Source: Anaerolineae bacterium (lineage in GTDB: Bacteria > Chloroflexota > Anaerolineae > Promineifilales > Promineifilaceae). From it: a DNA stretch of 55,965 nt. Below the pieces are notes generated by a model that saw only the letters and a program-made list of their open reading frames with translations, had not been told where the DNA came from and made no database searches. Made by a program: the position numbers and the translations under genes. This document shows, in pieces, positions 41,690 through 51,393 of this stretch (position 1 is its first letter; each line of letters opens with the position of its first letter). The stretch covers positions 1 to 55,965 of the forward strand of contig JAHDWJ010000013.1 in NCBI GenBank assembly GCA_023384415.1, read 5' to 3'.

Positions 41690-44287
41690 TTAGTTCCCAT
41701 TTCTGGCTGGCTGCCGCTGCTTCCGGTCCAGCTTCATCGGCAGGGTATACCGTTTGACATGATCAAACTGGTACAACGCCCCGGCAACCGCTCCCGCCGT
41801 TGGTACCAGGCCAATTTCCCCCACCCCTTTGGCCCCATACGGCCCATGGGGGTCCGGCACTTCCACCCCGATAATCTCCATGTCAGGCATCTCTTTAGCC
41901 CGGAGAATCCCGATATTACGCAGGCGGGTGCTTTTAGGGCGGCCACCTTCCAGCAGCAGCTCCTCGCTGATGGCATACCCCAACCCCATGTGCAGCGACC
42001 CCTCTAGCTGCCCCTCAAACAAGGTAGGGTTAAAAATTTTGCCCGCATCATGGGCGGCGATGATTTTTTGGATTTGCCCCTGCTCATTTAAGATCACCAC
42101 CTGGGTGGCGTAGCTGTAAGAATAGTGGGTGTAAATGTTCTCTACTTGCGCTCCCGGTTTGGTTGTCCAGTCACAAATCCATTCACCGTGATACACCTTA
42201 CCCACCAGATCAGCCAGGGAATGGTTTTGCAGGTCGGTTCGTAACGCCCTGGCGGCGTCAATAATGGCGTTACCCACCAGCGAAGTGGCCCGCGAGGCGG
42301 TTGTCATGCCGCTGTATGCCCCTTCGACCGTGTTCACCCGCACCTCAATAATGTCCGGGGGCAAATCGGTCTCCTGGCATAACGCCTGCACGGCCATCGT
42401 ATGCACTCCCTGCCCCATCTCTGTCCAGCCGTGATCAATGATCAGGTGGTCTGGCCCGGCAACGGTGATTTTTACTTTAGCCGAGTCGGGCATCCCATTG
42501 CCGATGCCAGTGTTTTTAATGCCACAGGCGATTCCGGCATATTTGGCCCCATAAAACGCCTCTTTCACTGCCATGAGCGTCTCCCGTACCCCTACCCCCC
42601 CGTCTAGCACCTGCCCGGTTGAAGTCGCCAGCCCATCGGCCAGGGCGTTATCATAGCGGAACTGCCACCGATCAAATCCCCCTTGCTCACACAAATCATC
42701 AACGCATCCTTCTATGGCAAAGGCGGATTGGTTGACGCCAAAGCCGCGCATGGCTCCGTTGGGGATGTTGTTGGTATAGACGGCGGTGCTGACCACATCT
42801 ACCGCTGGCACGTAATAAGCACCGGTGGCGTGGCCGGCCGCCCGCTCCAGCACCTTCATCCCCACTGAGGCATACGCCCCGGTATCGCCCAGGATGTTGG
42901 CTTTGAGGTAGGTGAGTTTGCCCTGAGCGTCACAGCCCAGTTCATAATCCATCCAGAGGGGATGACGCTTGGGGTGCATGAGGATAGATTCATCACGGGT
43001 GAGCAGTACGCGCACCGGCCGCTGCAAATGGTAGGCATAGAGGGCGGCGTGTCCCTGCACCGATAAATCTTCTTTGCCGCCAAAGCCACCGCCGTTGGGT
43101 ACCAGTTCGACTTTGACTTTCTCTTTGGGCAGCCCCAACAGTTTGGCGACCTGGATTTGATCTTCAAAGACGCCCTGGGATTGGGAGTAGAGGTAAATCC
43201 CATCTTCATCAGGCAGAGCAATGGCGCATTCTGGCTCCATGTACCCGTGTTCGATGGTTTGGGTCTGGTAAATGCCTCGGGAGATGTAGGCGGTTTGTTG
43301 GTGCGCGGCCGCGAAATCTCCTCTTTGTACCACTGTTTGCGACAGTTGGTTTCCCTGGTGAATTTCGGGCGGATGAACTGCCGGGGCGTCTGGCTTGAGG
43401 GCCAGGTGCATATCAACCAGCGGCTCTAATACGTCGTACTCTACTTGAATGAGGGCAATGGCCTGCCGGGCAATTGCTTCACTCTCGGCCACCACCCCGG
43501 CCAGCACATCACCAACGTAGCGGGTGGTTTCTCCCACCTGGAGCATGAGGGGCCAATCTTGTTTGATGAGGCCGATAAACCGGCTGCCGGGGACATCGTT
43601 GGCGGTGAAGATGCGGATGACCCCGGGTAGGGACGCGGCCGCGTTCACCTCTATCGCTTTGATCACAGCCCGGGGGTGGTCGCTAAATTTTAACGCCCCA
43701 AACACCATGCCGGGAAGCTTCATATCGGCTACGGAGGGCCGTTGGCCCAGCACCAACCGGTAAGCGTCATATTTGGGCTGGCGTGACCCGACCTTACCGT
43801 CCGTTCGCGGCCGCGGCACCTCTTCCTCATGGCGAATGGCGTGGGCTGCAACCTCAATGGCATCTACGATTTTCTTGTAGCCGGTACAGCGGCACAGATG
43901 GGGGGTCAACGCTTTTTCGATCTCTGCCCGGCCTGGTTCAGGGTTTTGCTCAATCAGAGCATTGGCCTGCATGACAATACCAGGAATACAGAACCCACAC
44001 TGCACCCCTCCCTCAGCCACAAAAGCATTGGCGAACACATTCTGCCGGTATTCTCCTAACCCCTCAGTTGTCGTGACCTGCCCCGCAGCAACCTTACTCA
44101 TGGGGGTCACGCAGCTTAACACCGCCTTATGGTTCAATTGAACCACACAGCAGCCACAAGCCGCCTGGGGGGCACAACCATCTTTGGGTGAAATAAGGCC
44201 GACAATATCACGCAGGTAACTCAACAACGGCAGTTCCGGGTCACCATCATAACAATGGGCTTGGCCGTTGAGATCAAAAGTAATCAT
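41690..44287 (-). CDS. Fused molybdenum hydroxylase, selenium-dependent xanthine dehydrogenase type
   Basis: An 865-residue fusion. N-terminal [2Fe-2S] part (about residues 1-155) with ACGCCVVQL and, in the second cluster domain, QCGFCIPG and CRCTGYKKIV. The rest is the molybdopterin subunit with GGGFGGKEDLSVQGH and the catalytic-Glu motif GAKGVGEIGL near the C-terminus. The fusion order and the missing FAD subunit match the TIGR03311 selenium-dependent xanthine dehydrogenase family. No in-frame TGA-selenocysteine is implied: the selenium there is a cofactor ligand. The ATG at 44287 follows AAAGGA. An ssnA-like gene lies downstream on the strand's upstream side, as in such clusters. Confidence 0.88.
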   Translation of the reverse strand: MITFDLNGQAHCYDGDPELPLLSYLRDIVGLISPKDGCAPQAACGCCVVQLNHKAVLSCVTPMSKVAAGQVTTTEGLGEYRQNVFANAFVAEGGVQCGFCIPGIVMQANALIEQNPEPGRAEIEKALTPHLCRCTGYKKIVDAIEVAAHAIRHEEEVPRPRTDGKVGSRQPKYDAYRLVLGQRPSVADMKLPGMVFGALKFSDHPRAVIKAIEVNAAASLPGVIRIFTANDVPGSRFIGLIKQDWPLMLQVGETTRYVGDVLAGVVAESEAIARQAIALIQVEYDVLEPLVDMHLALKPDAPAVHPPEIHQGNQLSQTVVQRGDFAAAHQQTAYISRGIYQTQTIEHGYMEPECAIALPDEDGIYLYSQSQGVFEDQIQVAKLLGLPKEKVKVELVPNGGGFGGKEDLSVQGHAALYAYHLQRPVRVLLTRDESILMHPKRHPLWMDYELGCDAQGKLTYLKANILGDTGAYASVGMKVLERAAGHATGAYYVPAVDVVSTAVYTNNIPNGAMRGFGVNQSAFAIEGCVDDLCEQGGFDRWQFRYDNALADGLATSTGQVLDGGVGVRETLMAVKEAFYGAKYAGIACGIKNTGIGNGMPDSAKVKITVAGPDHLIIDHGWTEMGQGVHTMAVQALCQETDLPPDIIEVRVNTVEGAYSGMTTASRATSLVGNAIIDAARALRTDLQNHSLADLVGKVYHGEWICDWTTKPGAQVENIYTHYSYSYATQVVILNEQGQIQKIIAAHDAGKIFNPTLFEGQLEGSLHMGLGYAISEELLLEGGRPKSTRLRNIGILRAKEMPDMEIIGVEVPDPHGPYGAKGVGEIGLVPTAGAVAGALYQFDHVKRYTLPMKLDRKQRQPARNGN

Positions 44288-44320
44288 GCGTTTATCCTTT
44301 GGGCGATAATCCAGGCAATA

Positions 44321-44360
44321 GCATTTACGATTGACAATTGTAGATTTACGATTGGCGACA
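44321..44360. repeat. Heptanucleotide repeat upstream of molybdenum hydroxylase
   Basis: ATTTACG ATTGACA ATTGTAG ATTTACG ATTGGCG: five 7-bp units, directly before the hydroxylase ribosome binding site. Confidence 0.72.
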
Positions 44361-44424
44361 CTCTGGATAACGCCTCGTGAATCCCCCAATCCTTTTCGGA
44401 AAAACTATAGCCCTGAGCATCATC

Positions 44425-44480
44425 TGACATTCTTCGCCCTCTCATTTTGTCGCTGCGTCAGGTAGTTCACCCTGCCCATT
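44425..44480. repeat. Dispersed sequence shared with 51488-51545
   Basis: CTGACATT...TTCGCCCT...TTTGTCGCTGCGTCAGGTA occurs here and, with changes, at 51488-51545 (TTTGTCGCTGTGTCGGGTA). Here it encodes the last residues (PDAATK) and stop of the hypothetical protein. The other copy may be the relic of a paralogue's 3' end. Confidence 0.5.
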
Positions 44481-45362
44481 TTTTTCTTTCTTCTGCTGCT
44501 TCAACTTCCGTAGATACGCCTCAATCTCTTCAGCCGAAAGCCCTGCTAATCGGTCTTCTGGCCGCAAGCCAGCCAAACGATCTTCCGGCCGCAAACCAGC
44601 CAAACGATCCTCTAATGAATAATATGAAAGTATTTCATCAGGGGGTAGAACCTTTAGAGTGAACTCTAGCCATTCTCTACCAAGTGTCTTTATTTTTTCA
44701 GGAGTCAATTCGATTGTACTCATTTCTATCCCTCGTTCAAGCGACCAATAGCGCAACAGACCAGATAAGTAATACGCTATAGGATCGGACAATTGGTGTG
44801 ACTGATATTCCTCTTGCAAAATGGTAAACGCTCGTTCTTTGGCCTGCTCCTGGGTAGCAAATATTTTGATGAAAGCGTTGTGGGGTGTATCAGCCAGTTC
44901 ATTCAGAGAGAGCAGCAGGATGCCGCTTAAGAGTGGGTTGCGGCTGCGATAAACACCGGGTGTTTTGGTTGCGGTATAGTGGAACTCCTTTAACATCGCT
45001 TTGCGCGGCTGCCGGGCACTGATTAAGAAGGTGGCAATGGCTTCATCGGGCAGCTTTTGGCTCTGGCGATAAAGATGGTCGTTGCTAATTGCCTGACGAA
45101 AGGCGATCAGGTTGATGGATTGGGTGTATTTGAACTCTAGCAAAACATGGGTGGCCTGGGTATCCCGAAGGCCATCGGCCAGGCGGGCTCGTTGGGCTTC
45201 TGTCCATTGTTCCCCTTGCCGACGCAGAAGCAAAATATCGCCGAGTGGGGGGCTGCTCAAAAGAGGCACCTCGGTTTGCACGGTGATGTTTACCGGTGTT
45301 AGCAGCTCCTCAAGCAGCCCGGCAAAGAGGCGATGCCATTGGGTCAGCGGCCGCGTCGTCAT
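44442..45362 (-). CDS. Hypothetical PD-(D/E)XK-like protein with 9-residue tandem repeat
   Basis: A 306-residue protein of unknown function. The N-terminal part has GDILLLRR and THVLLEFKYTQS, an arrangement like the D...ExK of PD-(D/E)XK nucleases. Near the C-terminus, EDRLAGLRP is repeated in tandem (two copies plus EDRLAGLSA), then EEIEAYLRKLKQQKKEKN, a charged helix. Such xEDRLAGL repeats are typical of Rpn-like proteins of Chloroflexota and cyanobacteria. It lies between the molybdenum hydroxylase and ssnA-like genes but probably has no part in their pathway. Confidence 0.6.
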   Translation of the reverse strand: MTTRPLTQWHRLFAGLLEELLTPVNITVQTEVPLLSSPPLGDILLLRRQGEQWTEAQRARLADGLRDTQATHVLLEFKYTQSINLIAFRQAISNDHLYRQSQKLPDEAIATFLISARQPRKAMLKEFHYTATKTPGVYRSRNPLLSGILLLSLNELADTPHNAFIKIFATQEQAKERAFTILQEEYQSHQLSDPIAYYLSGLLRYWSLERGIEMSTIELTPEKIKTLGREWLEFTLKVLPPDEILSYYSLEDRLAGLRPEDRLAGLRPEDRLAGLSAEEIEAYLRKLKQQKKEKNGQGELPDAATK

Positions 45363-45386
45363 ACGCTTATTTTAGCACAAACTGGA

Positions 45387-46736
45387 CTATTGTTGCTGAA
45401 ACCGCTCCCATACTTTGGCCGCACAGGCTCGGGACGCGGCCGCGATCTCCGCCTCATCCACTCCCAACACCACCTTATTTTGCATCACCACCCGGCCATT
45501 GATCAGCACCGTATCCACTGGCGCATCTACCAGCCCATACAGGAAATGGCCCCACCCATTCTCCCCAGTCAGCGGCGTGGGGGGATAATAATCTACCAGA
45601 ATCATATCAGCCAGGAAGCCAGGGGTGATTTGCCCTACCGGTTGTCCGGTAAGACGGCGGACAATGGTTGGGTTGTTATGCAGCAAAATATCATGCCACT
45701 CTTGCCAGCCTACATTGCTGTTGTGCAGGGCGTATTTATGGAGCAGGTAGCCGGTGCGTGTTTCGGCCTTAATGTCAGGTGTCATGCCATCTGTGCCCAG
45801 GCCAACTAAAATCCCCTTTTCCCGCATGTGGAAAATATCAGCCCGGCCAACGGCGTTGTTCATATTAGATTGGGGCTGGTGGGTGACATTGGTCTGGGTA
45901 TGCTCTAACAGGCGTAAATCCACATCGTCGCTGTGAATAACGTGGGCGCAGATGGTGCGGGGGCCGAGCAGGTTATGTTTGTACAGCCGGGCCAATGGCC
46001 CATGCCCATACCGCTCTTCGGACAGGTCGTTATCTACCCAATCTTCCTGGACGTGAATGTGGACGCCCCGCTCAAGGGATTGGCAGAGCGCGGCCGCACT
46101 CGCCAACGTCTCATCATCTACCGTAAACGAGGCGTGCAGCCCCACCAATCCATCAAACAGGTGAGCCGGGTCCGCGCCCCGCGCAGCCCGGCATTTCTGG
46201 ATATACCGCTCATTCTCTTGCAGCCCTGCCTGCCGCACCGCCTTGCCATCCCGGTCTGAGACCTCATAGCAAAGGATGCCGCGCAATCCCACCTGGGCCA
46301 TGGCCGCTTCGATCTGATCCAGGCTGCCATCAATGGCGTTGGGGCTGGCATGGTGATCAATAACGGTGGTAACGCCATGCTTGATAGAAGCGATAGCTGG
46401 TACCAGGGCGTTGTAATAAACCGCCGCTTCATCCAGCGATTTATCTAAGGCCCACCAGAGGTATTGCAAAATTTCATGGAAGTTAGACATGGGGCGGGTG
46501 AGGGCCAGCCCCCGGGCATAGAGGCCGTAAAAATGGTTGTGGGCGTTGATGAGGCCAGGCATGAGAACGCGGCCGCGGCCATCCAAAACGGTAAAATCAG
46601 CCAACTGCTGGCGCAGCTCCGCTTCCGGCCCCACTGCCTTGATCCACGCCCCCTCAATCGCTACCGCCTGACCAGTGAGGACCCGGTTCGGCGTTTCCTG
46701 GGTAATGATCTGGACATTGGTAATGAGGGTATTCAT
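45387..46736 (-). CDS. ssnA: SsnA-like aminohydrolase
   Basis: A 449-residue amidohydrolase-superfamily enzyme. Metal-site motifs: GLINAHNHFYGLYARGL (first His pair), TTVIDHHASP, GLHASFTV, HIHVQEDW, ICAHVIHSDD and LGTDGMTPD. The combination resembles SsnA, a putative aminohydrolase encoded with selenium-dependent molybdenum hydroxylases. The start ATG at 46736 is preceded by GAGG 8-9 bp upstream (AGGAGGT); earlier codons are repeat-derived. The neighbouring fused hydroxylase fits that context. Substrate is probably a purine-like heterocycle, which is inference. Confidence 0.85.
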   Translation of the reverse strand: MNTLITNVQIITQETPNRVLTGQAVAIEGAWIKAVGPEAELRQQLADFTVLDGRGRVLMPGLINAHNHFYGLYARGLALTRPMSNFHEILQYLWWALDKSLDEAAVYYNALVPAIASIKHGVTTVIDHHASPNAIDGSLDQIEAAMAQVGLRGILCYEVSDRDGKAVRQAGLQENERYIQKCRAARGADPAHLFDGLVGLHASFTVDDETLASAAALCQSLERGVHIHVQEDWVDNDLSEERYGHGPLARLYKHNLLGPRTICAHVIHSDDVDLRLLEHTQTNVTHQPQSNMNNAVGRADIFHMREKGILVGLGTDGMTPDIKAETRTGYLLHKYALHNSNVGWQEWHDILLHNNPTIVRRLTGQPVGQITPGFLADMILVDYYPPTPLTGENGWGHFLYGLVDAPVDTVLINGRVVMQNKVVLGVDEAEIAAASRACAAKVWERFQQQ

Positions 46737-46754
46737 GGTTGTACCTCCTGACAA

Positions 46755-46790
46755 ACTCAAATCGTGAAACGTGGTACGTGAAACGTGAGG
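46755..46790. repeat. Heptanucleotide repeat CGTGAAA type
   Basis: CGTGAAA CGTGGTA CGTGAAA CGTGAGG, four 7-bp units in the ssnA leader. Similar CGTGAxx units occur at 49559-49585 and 53787-53836. Confidence 0.75.
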
Positions 46791-46808
46791 GGCCCCACCC
46801 ATCGCGCC

Positions 46809-47816
46809 TCACGATCTATATCCGTCGCGGAAAATCTCAATCATCAGCCGGGCATCGCCCAGGGGGTAGAGGATGGGACAGGTGGCCCCATGATCAATAT
46901 ATTCTCGTACTTTGGCCTTGACCTCGGCCGGGGAGCCGCTGGCGGTACACATCTGCACCACCTCATCAGGCACCAGGTGCATGGCACTCTCGATCTGCTC
47001 CTCGGTGGCCGGCCAGGTCAACACCTGGTGAATCTCATCCAATAGCTCCTGCTTCACCCCGCTGGCTTTCATCAGATGGGGCTGTTGTCCCAGATATTGG
47101 GTAATCATCTTGCGAGCGGCATCCAACGCCTTTTTACGGTCTTCTCCGACGGAGCAGATGACCAACTGGGGGCGGTCAATCTCATCAAGGGTGCGGCCGG
47201 CCCGTTTGGCTCCCCGCTCTAGGGCATCCATCGCTTCCAGGTTGTATTTAGGGCTGACCAGATAGTTCAGGCAGGCCCCATCGGCAATTTCTCCGGTTAG
47301 CTCCATCATTTTCATCCCCGTAGCCCCGATGTAGATGGGTACGTGACGCGGTGTTTTGCGCCCATGAACCACATCCAGTTGAATCCCATCTACATAATGA
47401 AACTCCCCATGATAGGTGACATTTTCCATATTGAGCAGACGGCGCAGCACCTCAATCGTTTCGCGCATGGCCTGGAGCGGTTTGTGCCGGGTGATACCGA
47501 CTTTTTGGGCCAGCGGATCCCACCACGCCCCGATGCCACAGATGATCCGGTCGGGGGCTAAATCATCCAGGGTGAGGAAGGTGGCCGCCAACAGGCCAAT
47601 ATTGCGTGTCCAGTTGTTAATGACACCGCTGGCAACTTTGAGCCGGGCGGTGTGGGCAGCAAAGGCGGCCATTGGCACGATAGCATCACGCACCAGGCGG
47701 CTTTCGGCCTGCCAGACGGCTTCAAAATGGTTGGCTTCAGCATATTTGACTAATTCAATACCTTCGCTGAGGTCGTGGGCATCTTGTAAATAGAGGGCAA
47801 CACGGTCTTGGGGCAT
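46809..47816 (-). CDS. LLM class (F420-dependent-type) oxidoreductase
   Basis: A 335-residue TIM-barrel protein of the luciferase-like monooxygenase superfamily, in the F420-dependent branch (methylenetetrahydromethanopterin-reductase-like). Seen: [68 protein letters not shown]. Uses F420 or FMN as hydride carrier; the substrate is unknown. It is upstream of ssnA on the same strand (72-bp gap) and probably cotranscribed. Start follows AGGAGG. Confidence 0.85.
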   Translation of the reverse strand: MPQDRVALYLQDAHDLSEGIELVKYAEANHFEAVWQAESRLVRDAIVPMAAFAAHTARLKVASGVINNWTRNIGLLAATFLTLDDLAPDRIICGIGAWWDPLAQKVGITRHKPLQAMRETIEVLRRLLNMENVTYHGEFHYVDGIQLDVVHGRKTPRHVPIYIGATGMKMMELTGEIADGACLNYLVSPKYNLEAMDALERGAKRAGRTLDEIDRPQLVICSVGEDRKKALDAARKMITQYLGQQPHLMKASGVKQELLDEIHQVLTWPATEEQIESAMHLVPDEVVQMCTASGSPAEVKAKVREYIDHGATCPILYPLGDARLMIEIFRDGYRS

Positions 47817-47836
47817 GGGATTCCTCCTGAGGGTAT

Positions 47837-47872
47837 AAGGGTGAAGGATGAATTATGAAGGATGAAAAAGGG
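47837..47872. repeat. Heptanucleotide repeat AAGGATG/AATTATG
   Basis: GTGAAGGATGAATTATGAAGGATGAA: three to four 7-bp units, identical in type to the array before moxR. Confidence 0.7.
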
Positions 47873-47887
47873 CCAGGTTGTTTGGGT

Positions 47888-47893
47888 ATTATA
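47888..47893 (-). promoter_or_regulatory. -10 element for LLM-ssnA-hydroxylase transcript
   Basis: TATAAT on the minus strand, about 72 bp before the LLM gene. The -35 (GTGAAC, 17 bp upstream) is poor. Confidence 0.4.
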
Positions 47894-48045
47894 CCGCCGG
47901 ATTGGTTTTAGTTCACTGGTAGTTTAGCCAATGAGGAGCAAAAAACTGTTTTGTTTTCCGGTTGTGTGCTTCCCATAACTTTTACAACCATAACACGACT
48001 TATTGAATGATAGTGATTTCAGCTTCATTTCTTAAAGGTCGTTTC

Positions 48046-49560
48046 ATGGTGTCATCCAACTTATCTCAACAGCACTTTGCCCGGCAGGAAAAGGGCCGGG
48101 TTTGGCCGTTAGACCTGGCTTATTGGCCCAGTTGGGCGGCTTTTCTGCTGCCCCTCTTTTTGTATGGGCTGACGCTGGCCCCCACGATTTATAACCTGGA
48201 TAGTGCCGAACTAACGACCGCGGCCGCGACCGGGGGCCTCATTCGGGCTACCGGCTATCCCCTTTACCTTATCCTGGGCGGTTTGTGGAGCCATCTCCCA
48301 GTTGGAGATGTGGGGTTCCGTCTCAACCTCATGTCCGCCCTGGCCGGAGCGTTCACCCTGCTCCTGAGCGAGCGGATTCTATGTCATCTTAACATCTCAG
48401 CCTGGGCGCGGCTGGCGGCTTTGGGGTTGCTGGCAACGGCTCCTTATTTCTGGACACTTTCTCTCATTGCCGAAGTGTATACCCTGCACACGGCGTTGAT
48501 GGCTGGGGTGATTCTGGTCTTGCTGGCCTGGCGGGAAAAACCAACCCCCTGGCGTCTGGCTCTGGCGGTGGGGCTGATGGCGGTAAGCCTGGGTAATCAC
48601 CTGGCAACGGTGCTGCTGGTCCCGGGAGCGGTGCTGTTTATGCTGATGGTGGGGGGAAAAGAGGTGCTGCGGCCGCGTACCCTCATCCCCTTATCCCTGG
48701 CCTTACTCCTCGGCCTCTCCCTTTACCTCTATCTTCCCTGGCGCTACGGGACCAATCCAACTTTTAATTATGCGGGTACTTATGATGCCGAAGGCGTTTT
48801 TCACCCCGTCAACTTACAAACCTTCTCCGGTTTTTGGTGGCTCGTTTCCGGCAAAGCGTTTGCCACACAGATGGGGGGGTACACCCTGACGGAGTTCGGC
48901 TATGAATTGGGCCAGTTTGGTCAACAGTTATGGCGGGCGTTTTTAGGAGTGGGCATCGGCCCGGCCATGTTGGGAATGTTAGTATTAGCCCGGCGGGATA
49001 AGCCGGTTGCCCTCTTGTTTACCTTACTGTTTGCTGCCAACGCTTTTTTTTATGTCAACTATCGGGTGATTGACAAAAACACCATGTTTTTACCTACCTA
49101 TCTGGTGTGGGCGTTGTGGCTGGGGGTGGGGTACCAGGCGATTTTAGATTGGGTCGCGGCCGCAGACGGTTCATCTTCACGGTCGCTTTGGTTGTGGCGG
49201 GGGGCGATGCTGGTAGCGGCAGTTGCGGCCGCGGTAGTCACCTATCCCCAAGTTTCCCAGGCCGATGATTGGAGTACGCGGGAGCGGAGTGAAGATATTT
49301 TAGCCCTGGTAGAGCCGAATGCCCTGCTCTTGGGGTGGTGGGATGTGGTGCCTGGGGTGCAATATTTGCAACTGGTCGAAGGGCAGCGGCCCGATGTGTT
49401 AGCCATTAATCGGTTTTTGATCAGCGGGGATGATATGGTGCAGCTGATCAACCAGGCCGTTCACGAGCGGCCCGTTTATATCAACAACCCCCCGGTTGAG
49501 CTGCTAAAAACGATGCGCGTTGCGCCTGTTGGCCCTATCTATCGGCTGTTTCCCCCGTAA
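48046..49560 (+). CDS. DUF2723 membrane protein (glycosyltransferase-like)
   Basis: A 504-residue protein with about eleven membrane segments. The N-terminal loop PTIYNLDSAELTTAA with an acidic pair and RATGYPLYLILGGLWSHLP is the family's signature and resembles the catalytic loop of lipid-linked-sugar GT-C glycosyltransferases. It probably adds a sugar to an envelope molecule at the outer face. The ATG at 48046 follows AAAGG at 8 bp; earlier codons are not family-like. Confidence 0.85.
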   Translation: MVSSNLSQQHFARQEKGRVWPLDLAYWPSWAAFLLPLFLYGLTLAPTIYNLDSAELTTAAATGGLIRATGYPLYLILGGLWSHLPVGDVGFRLNLMSALAGAFTLLLSERILCHLNISAWARLAALGLLATAPYFWTLSLIAEVYTLHTALMAGVILVLLAWREKPTPWRLALAVGLMAVSLGNHLATVLLVPGAVLFMLMVGGKEVLRPRTLIPLSLALLLGLSLYLYLPWRYGTNPTFNYAGTYDAEGVFHPVNLQTFSGFWWLVSGKAFATQMGGYTLTEFGYELGQFGQQLWRAFLGVGIGPAMLGMLVLARRDKPVALLFTLLFAANAFFYVNYRVIDKNTMFLPTYLVWALWLGVGYQAILDWVAAADGSSSRSLWLWRGAMLVAAVAAAVVTYPQVSQADDWSTRERSEDILALVEPNALLLGWWDVVPGVQYLQLVEGQRPDVLAINRFLISGDDMVQLINQAVHERPVYINNPPVELLKTMRVAPVGPIYRLFPP

Positions 49561-49585
49561 AACGTGAAGCGTGATACGTAAACAT
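49559..49585. repeat. Heptanucleotide repeat CGTGAAG type
   Basis: CGTGAAG CGTGATA CGTAAAC follows the stop of the DUF2723 gene. Confidence 0.6.
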
Positions 49586-49629
49586 TCTTGTTCTTTCCAA
49601 TCCACTTAGTTCAGCCAAAGGAGTTTCTT

Positions 49630-50100
49630 ATGTCAACCAAACGATGGGAGGTTTTTAGCCGTTCGGTTTTGGCCCTGGTTCTTTTATTGGTCGGGGTAGC
49701 CATGGCCCCTTTTGTAGATTTGCCCCAGATGCACCTGGGGTGGCAGCAGTTTGCCGGGGTGTATGAGGGGCAGCTAGATGTCAATTATGATGATGGTCGG
49801 CCAGGCAGTTACTTCCGATTCACCGGCAGCAACTTTCCCCCCAACCAGATGGCAACGATTCTGCGGAATGGGGAAGCTATAGGCAGCATGATGACCAATG
49901 GAAATGGGCAGTTGGCTTTCAACCTATCTACCAACCAGGCGGCCGCAGGAGTGTATACCATCACGGCGGCGGTGGGGGCTAATGCCGCCGGGTCTGATAG
50001 TTTCACCCTGGCGAATAATGCCCCACTGCGGCCGCTGGAAGGAGATGGCCCCATATTCTCGCTAGTCGAGTTAATTTACCTGCCCCTTATTATTCGCTAA
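49630..50100 (+). CDS. Small exported protein with Ig-like part and YLPLIIR tail
   Basis: A 156-residue protein. N-terminal hydrophobic segment (about residues 9-28) is a signal peptide or anchor. The middle, with FRFTGSNFPPNQMATILRNG and GVYTITAAV, resembles an Ig-like/IPT fold. It ends in LIYLPLIIR, like the protease ([10 protein letters not shown]). I do not recognise a family. AAAGGAG precedes the ATG at 49630 by 7 bp. Confidence 0.6.
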   Translation: MSTKRWEVFSRSVLALVLLLVGVAMAPFVDLPQMHLGWQQFAGVYEGQLDVNYDDGRPGSYFRFTGSNFPPNQMATILRNGEAIGSMMTNGNGQLAFNLSTNQAAAGVYTITAAVGANAAGSDSFTLANNAPLRPLEGDGPIFSLVELIYLPLIIR

Positions 50101-50123
50101 CAAATCGGGGATATGGATTAGCC

Positions 50124-50162
50124 GGATTAACGGATTGAGTGGCACATACAATCCGTTAATCC
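50124..50162. repeat. 14-bp-stem hairpin (GGATTAACGGATTG)
   Basis: Perfect inverted repeat: 50124-50137 with 50149-50162 and an 11-nt loop. It lies 38 bp after the preceding stop codon and 34 bp before the next start. No T-run, so an attenuator or repeat rather than a classical terminator. Confidence 0.65.
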
Positions 50163-50196
50163 CGCCAATCCGCCGTTCATGTTTCAGGAATCTCTT

Positions 50197-51393
50197 ATGG
50201 TTACATCGGCCCATGCCCATAAAGAAGCCAGAAAAAGCTGGGTGGGTTCGCTGGCGGCCGCACGCTGGTTTTGGCTGCCGCTCCTGATATTTACCCTTAC
50301 CCGGGTGGGTATCGTTTTCGTCGCTTACCTGGCTATGCCCCTCATCCCCGATGCCAGCGATACGATTTATCACCTGCGCGGCCAGGAAAACTTCTTCATA
50401 GATGGGTTCGGCAGCCGTTGGGACACCGGCTTTTACGTCAGCATTGCTGAAGAAGGGTACATCGCCAAGGGGGTGCGTTTTCCTAACGTTCCCTTTTTCC
50501 CCCTGCTGCCGCTGATGATGCGGGTTATCAGCCCATTAGTAGGCGATGCAGTTGTGGCTGGGCTGCTCATTAGCAACCTGGCTTTGTTGGGAGCATCTAT
50601 CTGCTTCTATGGGCTGGTGGAGAAAGAATGGGGCGAAGCGGTAGCCGGCCGCGCCCTGTTTTACGCCCTTATTTTCCCGGCAGCTTTCTTCGGCACGGCG
50701 TTATACAGCGAATCGTTGTTCCTCTTTTGTGCCCTGGCGGCCCTGTACCTGGCCCGGCGAGGGTACTGGGAAAGTGCGGCTTTGTTAGGGTTTGCGGCCG
50801 CGCTTACCCGTCTCATGGGGGTTACGGTCATTATCCTGCTCCTGTGGGAATGGTGGCAGCAGCGGCGGCAAACGGGGCGAGCAAATTGGCTGGGGTTCGC
50901 GGCCGCGCTTTCACCACTCCTGGGCAGTGCGAGCTTTTTATTCTACTTATATCGAGCCTTTGGCGATCCCTTCATCTTTGCCCACGCCTCCGCCGAAGCG
51001 TGGGGACGTACCCCCCTATCCCCCCTGGCGGTCATCCAATCGTTGTTCACCCGGCCAGCGCAGGGTTGGTCGGCGGCTTTTTTCGCCGGCCAGCTCCCGC
51101 TCAACGATTGGCTCGATTTTGGATTTGTGCTGTTATTTCTGGCCTTTGCCCTGATTTTGCTCTACCGCCGCCAGTGGGGAGAAGGGGCATTTGTTCTGGT
51201 CGGGGTACTCATCCCGTTCAGTTCTGGCCTGCTGATGAGCCAACGACGGTATATGTGGGTACTCTTTCCCGCCTTTATCCTGCTGGCCCGCTGGGGAGCC
51301 AATCTCTGGGTAGACCGACTCATCACAACCCTCTCTCTCATTGGTCTGACACTCTTTACCGCCTTGTTTGTGAATGGGTATTGGGTGGGGTAG
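50197..51393 (+). CDS. PIG-V-like mannosyltransferase, GT-C fold
   Basis: A 398-residue membrane protein with about nine membrane segments. The family-typical first loop contains DGFGSRWDTGFYVSIAEEGY (the conserved WD-Y region), then FPNVPFFPLLPLMMR and TALYSESLFLFCALAALYLA. Similar to eukaryotic PIG-V mannosyltransferase and numerous bacterial homologues that use polyprenyl-phosphate sugars. I use the ATG at 50197, which has CAGGAA 8 bp upstream; another ATG at 50179 has none. Confidence 0.85.
   Translation: MVTSAHAHKEARKSWVGSLAAARWFWLPLLIFTLTRVGIVFVAYLAMPLIPDASDTIYHLRGQENFFIDGFGSRWDTGFYVSIAEEGYIAKGVRFPNVPFFPLLPLMMRVISPLVGDAVVAGLLISNLALLGASICFYGLVEKEWGEAVAGRALFYALIFPAAFFGTALYSESLFLFCALAALYLARRGYWESAALLGFAAALTRLMGVTVIILLLWEWWQQRRQTGRANWLGFAAALSPLLGSASFLFYLYRAFGDPFIFAHASAEAWGRTPLSPLAVIQSLFTRPAQGWSAAFFAGQLPLNDWLDFGFVLLFLAFALILLYRRQWGEGAFVLVGVLIPFSSGLLMSQRRYMWVLFPAFILLARWGANLWVDRLITTLSLIGLTLFTALFVNGYWVG

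Noticed and set aside
41690..44287. A selenocysteine codon in the molybdenum hydroxylase
   Set aside because: No internal in-frame TGA; the selenium in this family is a cofactor ligand.
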